Assembly (NCBI RefSeq): GCF_024158915.1
Contig: NZ_JAMZGF010000012.1
Location: 39,331 to 103,330 of the forward strand
Length of the DNA stretch: 64,000 nucleotides
Source of the DNA: Chryseobacterium sp. S0630
GTDB lineage: Bacteria > Bacteroidota > Bacteroidia > Flavobacteriales > Weeksellaceae
Direction: 5' to 3'
Positions 16,502 to 25,198 of the stretch are shown here, piece by piece. How positions within the stretch are numbered: position 1 is the first letter of the stretch; every line of letters starts with the position of its first letter. The translations under genes and the position numbers were made by a program. The notes below the pieces were generated by a model that searched no databases, was not told the origin of the DNA, and saw only the letters and a list, made by a program, of their open reading frames with translations.

Positions 16502-16681
16502 TTAAAAATAAAGGTTTTTACTTTTCAAATAATGGATCAGTTCTTTCGGACGGTCAGTCTGAATAATGTTGACTCCTTTATTAATATACCAATAAAGATC
16601 TGGATGATCCAGAACGAGGTCATCATTATTTCCGGCGTTATGATGCGGCCATAATGAATTGACCCAGATTTTAAACTTATT
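16502..16681 (-). pseudogene. C-terminal remnant of a glycerophosphodiester phosphodiesterase
   Basis: A 59-codon open stretch on the minus strand ends with a normal stop but has no start codon. It contains KIWVNSLWPHHN (4-15), then NDDLVLD and IIQTDRPKELIHYL, which is the usual end of GDPD-family enzymes (metal-site HxxxN-like region and the terminal QTD-RP motif). The rest of the gene (about 200 residues) is absent. A stop and a probable one-base shift lie just upstream, and the neighbouring oxidoreductase gene ends at 16740. This is a deletion relic, not a working gene. Confidence 0.75.
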
Positions 16682-16739
16682 TTAAGTTTAAATCCTTAGC
16701 AATAACTCATCATCGGAGTTCCAAAGAAAAATTTTCTCT

Positions 16740-17771
16740 TCAGAAAGAAAAATCCAAATCATCAGCAGAAGGTCTGAAATTGGAATGCATAGCTGCTGTA
16801 AAATAATCACAGAATACCTGATACACAGCAGAATTGGTATCTGTTGCCCGGATTCCCAGCTGTGTATAAATAGTAAGAATCTGATGGGATAATCTTTGAA
16901 CCAGCTCTACTCCATATTGGTGAATCTCGTGTTGTTGATCGTCTGAAATCTCTTTGTGATCACCGAGTATATTTTCTACTTCTCTGGCAATGTTTAGTAC
17001 TTTTTCCAAATGTTTTTCAACAGACTTTGTGAAACTTTTGAAATGGATCTCGGGACGAATATCTACTGCTTCTTCAATAAAATGAGAGGCCATTCCCAAA
17101 TAATTGACCAAAAGCGTCAAGTCTGCAAAAACCCGAAACGGAATGGTATCCAAAATATCATTGGTGAAAAAGGTATCATACACAAAACTGTAATCTTCAC
17201 TAACGAGAACATTTTCAACAGTGAATGAATAGGTACCGCTGGCTTTCATACCCATAGATTTCCAGTTGGGAATAATTTGAGCCCTTTCTTTCGGAATAAT
17301 GAATGAGTGAATGATCTCATTACCGCCTTTATCCATTATAGGTTTCCCGTTTTCCGTAATCTTGGCATTCAATGTGAAATGGGTCAGATGAGGTGCTCCT
17401 GTTGCAAAATTCCATGAACCGTTGATCAGATAAGTACTGTCATCTTGTTTTTCTGCTGTACCGCCAATCATTCCGCTGCCGCCAAAACAGGTTTCAGAAT
17501 GGGTGAACAGTAATTGAGCAATTTCAGGTTTGATATTTCTTGAAAAGTAATTCGCTCCTGCACAAAGTGTCAGCATCCAGCCAAAACTTCCATCGGTTTG
17601 AGCCCAGCTGAATAAGGCTTTAAGTCCTTCTTCAAAACGATAACCGAGTCCTCCATATTTTTTGGGAACCCAGATTTTAAGTAATCTTTCTTGATGAATA
17701 TATTGTATTACCTCATCAGAAATTCCAGAAGCTCCATGAAGTTCTTGTCTGATCTCTTTAGTACTCAGCAT
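16740..17771 (-). CDS. Acyl-CoA-dehydrogenase-fold flavoprotein in a TPP-riboswitch operon
   Basis: The 343 residues have the acyl-CoA dehydrogenase layout. An N-terminal helical domain (KKYGGLGYRFEEGL, AQTDGSFGWMLTL) is followed by a beta domain (NGSWNFATGAPHLTHF, WKSMGMKASGTYSFTVENV) and a C-terminal helical bundle. The pattern is closer to flavin-dependent monooxygenase or dibenzothiophene-desulfurase-like members than to fatty-acid beta-oxidation enzymes. The usual catalytic Glu cannot be placed. It overlaps pnuT by 14 bases, so it should be made together with the thiamine transporter. Its substrate is unknown; a thiamine-related role is inference from the operon. Confidence 0.75.
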   Translation of the reverse strand: MLSTKEIRQELHGASGISDEVIQYIHQERLLKIWVPKKYGGLGYRFEEGLKALFSWAQTDGSFGWMLTLCAGANYFSRNIKPEIAQLLFTHSETCFGGSGMIGGTAEKQDDSTYLINGSWNFATGAPHLTHFTLNAKITENGKPIMDKGGNEIIHSFIIPKERAQIIPNWKSMGMKASGTYSFTVENVLVSEDYSFVYDTFFTNDILDTIPFRVFADLTLLVNYLGMASHFIEEAVDIRPEIHFKSFTKSVEKHLEKVLNIAREVENILGDHKEISDDQQHEIHQYGVELVQRLSHQILTIYTQLGIRATDTNSAVYQVFCDYFTAAMHSNFRPSADDLDFSF

Positions 17772-18354
17772 TAGCTTTGGATTTAATGATTTTCTGCCAT
17801 TCTATATATCCGGAGATGGCTACTAAAAATAAGAATGACGTCAAAACAGCATAGAGATACAATTCTTTATGAATCATTAAAGGAATGGAAATAATATTAC
17901 TGACATTCAGTATCACCCAGTTTTCAATTTTTCTTCTCGCCATCAGCCACATTCCTGCCCAGGCAAAAGCACTTACCAGAGAATCCCAGACCGGAACATC
18001 CGAATCGGTAAAATGGGTCAGAAAAGACCAGAATAAGATAAAAGTTCCCAAAACAATTCCTCCGGTAATCCATTTTTCCGTGGTAGTGGTAACCGAGATT
18101 TCCATTTCGGATTTTTGCTTCCCGAATTTCCAGTACAGCCATCCGTAGATGCTCATGACCAGATAATAAAGATTTAAGGTAAATTCAGCGTACAGCTTGG
18201 AAGTAAGCATCACATACAATGTAAGCAGAATTCCTGCAATTCCGAAAAGATAGTTGTTGACGTTGTTTTTACGAGCCAGTAAAACCTGAATGACTGAAAA
18301 TAAGACTCCGAACCATTCCGGTAAGGTAATTTGTTTTAAAATGTCCTGCATCAT
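17758..18354 (-). CDS. pnuT: PnuC-family thiamine transporter
   Basis: PnuC-type carriers bring vitamin precursors across the inner membrane by facilitated diffusion coupled to phosphorylation. This 198-residue protein has about seven helices and the family motifs NNYLFGIAG, YGWLYWKFGK and NVISIP-like ISIPLMI. A TPP riboswitch directly upstream marks it as the thiamine type (PnuT) rather than the nicotinamide riboside type. It begins ATGATG at 18354. The downstream flavoprotein overlaps its 3' end. No thiamine pyrophosphokinase gene is next to it. Confidence 0.88.
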   Translation of the reverse strand: MMQDILKQITLPEWFGVLFSVIQVLLARKNNVNNYLFGIAGILLTLYVMLTSKLYAEFTLNLYYLVMSIYGWLYWKFGKQKSEMEISVTTTTEKWITGGIVLGTFILFWSFLTHFTDSDVPVWDSLVSAFAWAGMWLMARRKIENWVILNVSNIISIPLMIHKELYLYAVLTSFLFLVAISGYIEWQKIIKSKANAEY

Positions 18355-18393
18355 ATTAATTATTGGAAATCAAATGATGAGATGATCAGTAAG

Positions 18394-18481
18394 CAATCCC
18401 TACGCCGGCATTACCCGGATCAGGTGTGGAAGTACATTCCTGGGTATCATCTCAGCCACTTTTATCTGTAGCACCCCATTG
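18394..18481 (-). promoter_or_regulatory. TPP riboswitch (THI element)
   Basis: On the minus strand the conserved parts are in order. They are GGGGTGC, GGCTGAGATGATACCC, then ACCTGATCCGGGTAATGCCGGCG split over 18432-18402, then TAGGGA. CAAT/ATTG closes stem P1. Downstream, ATCATCTCA (18386-18378) is an exact 9-base complement of TGAGATGAT in the aptamer core (18454-18446). The adjacent CATCAT (18379-18374) can pair with the ATGATG start of pnuT. This gives a plausible switch acting on translation. Confidence 0.93.
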
Positions 18482-18579
18482 TTGGGACAAAGGTGCAGCT
18501 TTTTTGTGGAAAAAGAAAGGACTTCAGGCTTTTAATTTTGGAAATATAATACTTCTATTTATCCTTTAAAATAAATATC

Positions 18580-19191
18580 CTATGCTTCACGAACTAACCG
18601 GAATGTAAGATTAATACGCTCCTTCATAGAGGTTACAGACTTAGCAATCCGGTGTTCCCAGTTTTCCTGAAGATCTCCTTTCATAATCAATAATGAGCCG
18701 TTAGGAAGTGGCAGACTGTATTTACTCTGATGATGGTCTTTTTTCCTGAAATCAAAGTTTCTGGTCTGCCCCAGACTTACGGATGCAATCACAGGACGTT
18801 TTCCATATCTGCTTTCCTTATCCCGATGCCACGCAACAGAATCATTATGATCTCTGTAAAGATTAAGCAATACAGAATTGAACTGATAACCGAATGTTTC
18901 TTCTATCCTTTGTTTTAAAGAAAATAATTCGGGAGTCCAGACATTATTATCCACTTCACCGTTTCCTAATAGATAATCCGTTTTCGGATCACTATACCAG
19001 GCTGTTAGGCGTGGCGTCAGAACCGTTTTATCATACATTTTCTGGGTACGCTGCTTCCAGGGGGCGGTTTCAAGCAGATGATTTTTAAGTTGGTCCGCTT
19101 CGTCCTGACTCAGGAAATGTTCTCTGTATTCCAAAAGGTCTTTTGGAAATTCATATAAATCTTCTGTGTCGAACAAGCTGAGCTGAGTCAT
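18580..19191 (-). CDS. alkB: AlkB-type alpha-ketoglutarate-dependent dioxygenase
   Basis: AlkB enzymes repair 1-methyladenine and 3-methylcytosine in DNA or RNA by oxidative demethylation. The 203-residue protein has the Fe ligands H122 and D124 (WHRDKE) and H180 (WEHRI), and the 2-oxoglutarate arginines in RINLTFR (R192, R198). The PRLTAWYSD block (60-68) and NLYRDHNDSVAWHRD resemble the ALKBH2/3 subgroup common in Bacteroidota. It is monocistronic. A -7 element TATATTTG lies at 19270-19263. Confidence 0.9.
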   Translation of the reverse strand: MTQLSLFDTEDLYEFPKDLLEYREHFLSQDEADQLKNHLLETAPWKQRTQKMYDKTVLTPRLTAWYSDPKTDYLLGNGEVDNNVWTPELFSLKQRIEETFGYQFNSVLLNLYRDHNDSVAWHRDKESRYGKRPVIASVSLGQTRNFDFRKKDHHQSKYSLPLPNGSLLIMKGDLQENWEHRIAKSVTSMKERINLTFRLVREA

Positions 19192-19569
19192 ATTTTTAGT
19201 TTTTAAAATAATAGAAAACCGTATGTTATCTTAGAAAATGGATTTGATACAAATAATATCTGCAAATATAATAATATTGATACAAAATTAATCAATCTTT
19301 AAACATCATTAGAAAAAAATACATTCCGTAGAAATTTCAGGTGAAGCACATCATTATTTTTATTCGTTAAAAACAATCCTCTTTTTTGTATAATTCACTT
19401 TTATAACAAATTGTAAATTAAACATCTGAGATAATTAATACTTCCAAAAAAACGAGTAATAATGCATTATATGCACACAATAGCATATCACTTCGGGAAG
19501 ATTTAATACTTAATTCAAAAATAATTATTCATCTTTGCAGCCTTAAAATCAAACACGCTAGTTTATTTC
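19192..19569. other. Divergent intergenic region between alkB and the TonB receptor
   Basis: The 378 bases are AT-rich. For alkB, TATATTTG (19270-19263) is a good -7 element, with a possible TTG 22 bases further upstream. For the receptor, CATCTTTG (19530-19537) is a one-mismatch -7 element 32 bases before the ATG. I saw no riboswitch and no clear Fur-like palindrome. Confidence 0.45.
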
Positions 19570-22179
19570 ATGAACATTACTTTTAAAAAGCGACTAATTA
19601 TAGCGCTTGTATTACCTACGGCCGCCATCTATTATGGGCAGAGTACGAAGGATTCTTTAGAGAAATCTAAATCTATTGATGAGGTTATGTTGGTAGGTAG
19701 AAACCTTTCCCAAACAGCCAAAGAGAGAAAAACACCTGTTGCAGTTTCCAACATTAAGGCTGCAGAAATTCAGGAAAAACTGGGAAACAGAGAATTCCCT
19801 GAAATTATGAAGTCTACTCCATCCGTTTATGTTACCAAAGTAGGTGGTGGTTTCGGAGACAGCAGAATCAACATGAGAGGTTTTGACGGAGCTAACATTG
19901 CAGTGATCATCAACGGACAGCCGGTGAATGATATGCAAGGTGGAACTGTGTACTGGTCTAACTGGACTGGGTTGGCTGATATTGCAAGCAACATCCAGAT
20001 TCAAAGAGGTTTGGGAGCTTCTAAATTTGTTGTTCCTTCTGTAGGAGGAACGATCAATATTGTAACCAAAGCTACCGATTCTGAGCAAAAAGCAATGGTG
20101 AAAGGAGAAGTTGGAAATGACAACTACTCCAGAATATCTGCTATGTATTCTTCCGGATTAAAAAACAAATGGGGAACAACCGTATTGCTTTCCCGTTGGC
20201 AAGGTGATGGATATATCAATGGAACAAAAGGTGAAGGTTATTCATGGTTTTTCTCTACAGGATTTAAGCCTAATGAAAAGCATGCGTTCAATTTTATCGC
20301 TACCGGAGCACCACAGGTACACGATACGAGAAGGTCTTCTGCAACCGGAGCTAATGTGGCAACACTGCAACAATTTGGAACTTATGGAAGAAGATATAAC
20401 CCACAAACAGGAATGCTTAATGGTTCTCAATTCAATTTAGCACCGAACTTCTACCACAAGCCTATCGCTTCATTAAACTGGGATTGGAATATGAATGACA
20501 ATCTGAAGCTATCCACAGTTCTTTATGGTTCATGGGGACGCGGTGGCGGTGGTACCGGACTTAACGGTTCTATCAAAAACGCAGCCGGACAAACCATGAA
20601 TTTCATGAATTATGGCGCAGGTGGTGATGGTACAATCAACTGGGATATGATTTACCGTTATAACAGAGGCGGTATGGTAACGGATTATAATGGAAATAGC
20701 TTCCAGAAATCTACTTTTACTGCTCCTGCAGGTTCTCCTGGGGATTACAACGGGCAATATGTATCTACTCTGAACGGAACCAGCGGTATCGTGAGAAAGC
20801 AAAGTATCAATGCGCATGACTGGTACGGAGTAATTGCAGACCTTAATTACAAAAAAAATAACTGGACTTTCAACGGAGGAATTGATCTTAAGACTTACAA
20901 AGGAGCTTTGTATGACATTGTAACAGATATGTTGGGATCAGATGCTTTATTTGTTCCTGGCACAGCAAATGCTCCAAAAGGATATTATATTAATCAAACT
21001 GTAAAACCGGAACCGCTTACCAAGCTTAAAGATGCTCAGAAAGTATCTATCCATAATGAAGGACTGGTAAAATGGGCAGGTATTTATGGAATGGTTGAGT
21101 ACAGTTCTGAAAAGCTAAGTGCTTCTGTTCAGGGATCTGTTTCCGAGCAATACTACAAGAGAGTGGATTATATGCTGTATACTCCAGGAAATCAGGAGAC
21201 AAAATGGTATCATAAAACAGGATATATCGTAAAAGGAGGTGCTAACTATAATATAGATGATCACCATAATGTATTTTTCAATACCGGAGTTATTTCAAGA
21301 CAGCCTTTATTCAATGCGTTATTCCCGTCCAACCAGAATATCTATAATGATGCTAAGAATGAAAGAATCTTCTCTGTAGAGTTAGGATATGGTTTCAAAT
21401 CACGTTATATAGATGTGAACATCAATGCTTACAGAACGCAGTGGGATGACAGATTTATTTCAAGAACATTCAATGCTACGGCAGCAGATGTTGCAAAATT
21501 CCCTCAGCTAAATCTTGGAAGCGCTTATTTCTACAATGCTCTGAACGTAGGTCAACTTCACCAGGGAATCGAATTGGAAGCAAAGGCAAGACCTTTTACG
21601 AACCTAAGATTAAGAGGAATGGTATCAATGGGTAACTGGAAATATAAAGGAAATGCTAACTTCAACATCCTTGATGTTCAGAACAACCAGGAAATAGCTG
21701 GAGCAACCGGAACCATCAATATCAAAGATCTGAAAGTTGGAGATGCAGCCCAAACAACAGCAAGCATCGGAGCAGATTATAATATCACCAAAGCATTCAG
21801 TATTGATGCCAACTGGGAATATTATGACAAGCTTTATGCTCAGTTCAACCCGATCAACTTTCTTACTGAAGCAGCAAGAGAAAAAGGAATTGTAAAATTG
21901 CCAAGCTACCATTTATTTGATGTAGGGGCTTCTTACAAATTCACGCTGGATGCGAAAAAATCTTTAACATTGAGAGCTAACGTGTACAACTTATTCAACA
22001 AATATTATATTTCTGAATTAAGCTCCAATATCTTCGCAGGTGATAAAATTGCGAATGGTCCGGATGCCGGAAAAACTTATCAGGAAGCTGGTAGAGTGTA
22101 TCAGGGTGTTGCAGACGGTAATACAGGATTCCTTGGTTTTGGAAGAACCTGGTCTGTTGCAGCCACTTTGAGATTCTAA
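19570..22179 (+). CDS. TonB-dependent outer membrane receptor
   Basis: This is an energy-coupled outer membrane channel for iron complexes or another large nutrient. It has 869 residues with a signal peptide (cleavage near YYGQ-STKD). A TonB-box-like stretch IDEVMLVGR is followed by the plug: GNREFPEIMKSTPSVYV, SRINMRGFDGANIAVIING, and GASKFVVPSVGGTINIVT. The barrel has many aromatic strands and ends in the expected terminal phenylalanine (TLRF). It lacks the carboxypeptidase-regulatory N-terminal domain of SusC-like proteins. With no SusD neighbour, a siderophore-type role is more likely than glycan uptake. The substrate cannot be read from sequence. Confidence 0.92.
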   Translation: MNITFKKRLIIALVLPTAAIYYGQSTKDSLEKSKSIDEVMLVGRNLSQTAKERKTPVAVSNIKAAEIQEKLGNREFPEIMKSTPSVYVTKVGGGFGDSRINMRGFDGANIAVIINGQPVNDMQGGTVYWSNWTGLADIASNIQIQRGLGASKFVVPSVGGTINIVTKATDSEQKAMVKGEVGNDNYSRISAMYSSGLKNKWGTTVLLSRWQGDGYINGTKGEGYSWFFSTGFKPNEKHAFNFIATGAPQVHDTRRSSATGANVATLQQFGTYGRRYNPQTGMLNGSQFNLAPNFYHKPIASLNWDWNMNDNLKLSTVLYGSWGRGGGGTGLNGSIKNAAGQTMNFMNYGAGGDGTINWDMIYRYNRGGMVTDYNGNSFQKSTFTAPAGSPGDYNGQYVSTLNGTSGIVRKQSINAHDWYGVIADLNYKKNNWTFNGGIDLKTYKGALYDIVTDMLGSDALFVPGTANAPKGYYINQTVKPEPLTKLKDAQKVSIHNEGLVKWAGIYGMVEYSSEKLSASVQGSVSEQYYKRVDYMLYTPGNQETKWYHKTGYIVKGGANYNIDDHHNVFFNTGVISRQPLFNALFPSNQNIYNDAKNERIFSVELGYGFKSRYIDVNINAYRTQWDDRFISRTFNATAADVAKFPQLNLGSAYFYNALNVGQLHQGIELEAKARPFTNLRLRGMVSMGNWKYKGNANFNILDVQNNQEIAGATGTINIKDLKVGDAAQTTASIGADYNITKAFSIDANWEYYDKLYAQFNPINFLTEAAREKGIVKLPSYHLFDVGASYKFTLDAKKSLTLRANVYNLFNKYYISELSSNIFAGDKIANGPDAGKTYQEAGRVYQGVADGNTGFLGFGRTWSVAATLRF

Positions 22180-22208
22180 GATAATATATTTTAATAATGA
22201 ATCAATTG

Positions 22209-22241
22209 AAAAGGCTGTCTCACTTTTGGACAGCCTTTTCT
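22209..22241. terminator. Terminator of the TonB receptor gene
   Basis: AAGGCTGTC (22211-22219) pairs with GACAGCCTT (22229-22237), followed by TTTCTT. Confidence 0.88.
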
Positions 22242-22290
22242 TATTTTAATCACAGGCATCAAAAAATAATGTCTTGGATATTTTTACGAC

Positions 22291-22872
22291 TTAAAAATTT
22301 TTAGGTTTTTTATTCTGGGCAGCCTGTCTGGCTATTTCATCAATACGATTTTTTCTGGTTTCGGGTCTTTTGGCAAGTACAATCCATTGCAGCAACATTT
22401 TTTTCATGGATTTGCTCAAACTTAGAAAATAGGTTTCAGAACCTTCATGCTCATTAAATGCTTCGCTCAGGTCTTCAGGGATTGTAAGGTCTTCTACAGA
22501 ATCCAAAATATTCCATGAACCATTCTCTTTGGCAATTCGAATGGTTTCAAATCCTGCTTGCTTCATCAGATTATTTTCTATCAGCTTCTGAACCTTATCC
22601 TTATTAATTTTTGACCAGGTACTCTTAGGCTTCCGTCTGCTGAATAGCTGCATAAACGAGCCTTCGTCTATGGTTTTTCTAGTACTGTCAATCCAGCCAA
22701 AACAAAGGGCTTCATCTACCAGATCCGTCCAATGAACAATGGGTAAATTTGATTTTCTGGTATTACAGATAAGCCATACAGACTGCTCTATATGGTGATT
22801 CTCTTCCAGCCATTGCCTCCATTCTTCCTGTGTATTGACACAGAAGGTTTGTTTCTCTGCAATTTCTCCCAT
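22291..22872 (-). CDS. YdeI/OmpD-associated family protein
   Basis: The 193-residue protein shows the family blocks QTFCVNTQEEWRQWLEENH, ALCFGWIDSTRKTID, LFSRRKPKSTWSKINK and, at the end, LAKRPETRKNRIDEI. Members are cytosolic. They have been linked to cationic-peptide or bacteriocin tolerance in some enterics, but the biochemical role is unknown. The gene is single and faces the receptor terminator. Confidence 0.85.
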   Translation of the reverse strand: MGEIAEKQTFCVNTQEEWRQWLEENHHIEQSVWLICNTRKSNLPIVHWTDLVDEALCFGWIDSTRKTIDEGSFMQLFSRRKPKSTWSKINKDKVQKLIENNLMKQAGFETIRIAKENGSWNILDSVEDLTIPEDLSEAFNEHEGSETYFLSLSKSMKKMLLQWIVLAKRPETRKNRIDEIARQAAQNKKPKNF

Positions 22873-22990
22873 AACTTTTCTTTTATTGATGTAAAAATAG
22901 AATACTTTAGTGACAACAGTTTGTCAGTATTAAATATATAACATCCTATCATTGTATTCGAGTAAACAATTCTGAAACAGCAAATAAAAA

Positions 22991-23470
22991 TTACTTCGAG
23001 TTCTTCACCTGCAACGCTCTCTGATAAAAAGACTGATTGGCAATTTTCTCTTCTGCTTCATCAATAGCAGTCAGCAGATTGTTTTTATTGTCGGAAATAT
23101 CGCCTAAAATCTGAGCCATCAGTTCCCAAACAGGTTTCATTTTTTCAATAAGTTCATTCCCTTTTGAAGTCAGCTTAAAGAGTCTTTTACGTTCATCCTG
23201 CTTATCTTTTTCCCATTGTATCAATTCCTGTTTTTCCAGTTCTTTGAGTAGGGTTATTGTAGATGGATGAGTATATCCTATTTCATTGGCTATTTCAACA
23301 ACGCTTGCTATTTCTTTTTTATAAATGGTGAAAATAACCGGAAACCATTTCAACTCGAAATCAATTCCGAATGCTTTATAGATAAGTGCTCCATCTTTCC
23401 TCAATTGTTCACTAAGGCGGTGCAGTCTGGTGGATATGGCAAGAATTCCTGCTTCGTTGATTACATTCAT
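22991..23470 (-). CDS. MarR-family transcription regulator
   Basis: A 159-residue winged-helix dimeric repressor. The recognition region is EIANEIGYTHPSTITLLKELEKQELI (residues about 72-97), and the wing follows as KDKQDERKRLFKLTSKG, both typical. It is the second gene of a two-gene unit, 2 bases after the GNAT gene. A 12-base perfect palindrome over the -7 element of that unit is a likely self-operator. Confidence 0.9.
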   Translation of the reverse strand: MNVINEAGILAISTRLHRLSEQLRKDGALIYKAFGIDFELKWFPVIFTIYKKEIASVVEIANEIGYTHPSTITLLKELEKQELIQWEKDKQDERKRLFKLTSKGNELIEKMKPVWELMAQILGDISDNKNNLLTAIDEAEEKIANQSFYQRALQVKNSK

Positions 23471-23472
23471 AT

Positions 23473-23961
23473 TCAGTCAAGATTTAAGTGGTAAAAAACA
23501 TCATCAGCACTCATCAAAGGAAATTTAACAGGAAGATCACTTTTTTCAATCTTTACAAATTCATTCCTTTCATAGAAACGCTGTGCTGCTTTCAGTACCG
23601 TTATGGTTCCCAAATATAAATCATCAATTCTGTTTTCGCGACAGAAAGAAATTAAAACTTCCAATAATTTCTGGGCAATATTCAGCTCTTTTCCTCTGAA
23701 TTCTTTTTTCACAAACATTTTCCTGACCGCTCCTGCCCTTTCGTCAAATTTGACCAACGCTATAGAACCCACCAGCTCACCATCTACAAAAGCACCCCAA
23801 AAATTACCTCCGGCTTCGGTGTAAAAACTTTCTATCTGCAGAAGATCAGGTTGATCTTTAATAGTAATCGGAATATTAAACTCTTTCTGCTGAATCGTCA
23901 AAATCAGATCAATGGCCTGCTCTGAGTAGGAATTTCCTATGGGTTGTATCTGTAATTTCAT
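23473..23961 (-). CDS. GNAT N-acetyltransferase
   Basis: A 162-residue GNAT protein. The V-shaped strand is GSIALVKFDERAGAVRKMFVKKEFRGKELNIAQKLLE, cited here as positions about 66-102, with the acetyl-CoA P-loop RGKELNIAQKL. DDLYLGTITVLKAAQRFYERNEFV forms the C-terminal motif. It is translated with the following MarR gene, so it may modify the MarR ligand. The pairing of MarR and GNAT is common in bacteria. The substrate is unknown. Confidence 0.85.
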   Translation of the reverse strand: MKLQIQPIGNSYSEQAIDLILTIQQKEFNIPITIKDQPDLLQIESFYTEAGGNFWGAFVDGELVGSIALVKFDERAGAVRKMFVKKEFRGKELNIAQKLLEVLISFCRENRIDDLYLGTITVLKAAQRFYERNEFVKIEKSDLPVKFPLMSADDVFYHLNLD

Positions 23962-23981
23962 AGTGTTTATATTTTAAAGTA

Positions 23982-23996
23982 CAAAACTACGTAGTT
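23982..23996 (-). promoter_or_regulatory. Promoter and palindromic operator of the GNAT-MarR unit
   Basis: TAGTTTTG (23989-23982) is a perfect -7 element. A TTG lies 20 bases further upstream on the minus strand. The 12-base perfect palindrome AACTACGTAGTT (23985-23996) overlaps the -7 element, which is where a MarR dimer would block polymerase. Confidence 0.6.
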
Positions 23997-24130
23997 GAAT
24001 ACATATATCCAAATTGATTTTACTTTTTAAAGAATTTTAACATCGAATTTAAAAGCCGGAACTTTGTATATGATCATATTTATGTAATTTTCTTTGCTCA
24101 AAAATTAATAATCAAAACATCATTTCAAAA

Positions 24131-25111
24131 ATGAAAATAAAGAATCTGAAGGCTTTCGATGGACAGCATTGTGAGACTACTGCCACAGGAACATTATTAC
24201 AACACATCGGAATTGAACTTTCCGAACCTATGCTTTTCGGGTTAGGTGAAGGTCTCGGCTTTATCTATTGGAATATGAAAACGATGGACTTCCCTTTCAT
24301 CGGAGGACGAATAAAACCAGATTTGCTCACTCAGAATTTAGCCAAAAATCTGAATCTTGAATTAACGGTTAAAGAAACCTCTTCACAGCAAAAAGCATGG
24401 GATAATGTAAAAGAACTTCTTGATAACGGACAGGCAGTAGGCTTGAAATTGGATTGTTACCATCTGGAATATTTCTCAAACCCATTTCATTTTGCCGGAC
24501 ATTATGCTGCTATGTATGGTTATGATGATGAAAATGCTTTCCTGATTGATACCAGGCAACAAGGTGGAAAAGTACAAACTTCTTTAAAAAGTCTGGCCTT
24601 GGCACGTTCCGAAAAAGGTCCTATGGCTTCCAAAAATCTGTATTATACCATCAGGAAAACACACCCAAAATTTGATCTGGAAAAATCCATCATCACTGCA
24701 GTCCAAAAGAATGCAGCTGAATATCTGAATCCACCCATTACCAATATCTCCTACAAAGGAATTTTAAAAACAAGTACTGAAATTGTCAAATGGTTCAATA
24801 CGAGTAAAGACATTGAAGGAGAATTTAAACAAGCAGCTTTGCTAATGGAAAAAGCGGGAACCGGTGGTGCTTTGTTCAGAAATTTATACCGTTATTTTTT
24901 GAAAGAAAGTTATGAATTGCTCCAGCTAAATCCGTTAAAGGCAGGTTATGAAGCCTTCACAGAAATTGCAAAACTCTGGACAAATGTGTCTCAGCTGTTT
25001 GAAAAAGTGAGCCAGACAAAGGAAATTCAATATATTCATGAGGCTTCGGATATTTTAAAAACAATATCTGAAAAAGAGAAAAAAGCGATGGAAACCTTAG
25101 CTGCTTTATAG
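24131..25111 (+). CDS. BtrH N-terminal domain protein (papain-like fold)
   Basis: The 326-residue protein begins with DGQHCETTATGTLL, and the Cys-His-Asp set is C14, H124 (FAGHYAAMYGYD) and D140 (LIDTR). This is the BtrH/DUF4872 architecture. BtrH itself transfers an acyl side chain in butirosin synthesis. Most relatives are uncharacterised amidases or acyltransferases. The C-terminal half (about 180-326) is helical. No carrier protein or biosynthetic cluster lies nearby. There is no signal peptide, so it should be cytosolic. Confidence 0.8.
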   Translation: MKIKNLKAFDGQHCETTATGTLLQHIGIELSEPMLFGLGEGLGFIYWNMKTMDFPFIGGRIKPDLLTQNLAKNLNLELTVKETSSQQKAWDNVKELLDNGQAVGLKLDCYHLEYFSNPFHFAGHYAAMYGYDDENAFLIDTRQQGGKVQTSLKSLALARSEKGPMASKNLYYTIRKTHPKFDLEKSIITAVQKNAAEYLNPPITNISYKGILKTSTEIVKWFNTSKDIEGEFKQAALLMEKAGTGGALFRNLYRYFLKESYELLQLNPLKAGYEAFTEIAKLWTNVSQLFEKVSQTKEIQYIHEASDILKTISEKEKKAMETLAAL

Positions 25112-25140
25112 TTTTTTTGTAAAGTCTTTAAGCTTATAAT

Positions 25141-25175
25141 AAAAAAACGTATGCCATTTCTGACATACGTTTTTA
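25141..25175. terminator. Bidirectional terminator
   Basis: AAAAACGTATG and CATACGTTTTT arms form a strong hairpin between the convergent BtrH-like and efflux genes. Confidence 0.87.
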
Positions 25176-25198
25176 TGATATTAAATAACTAAATATTA

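Noticed and set aside
19192..19569. Possible cobalamin riboswitch or Fur site before the TonB receptor
   Set aside because: I could not find the conserved B12-box or a convincing 19-base Fur palindrome.
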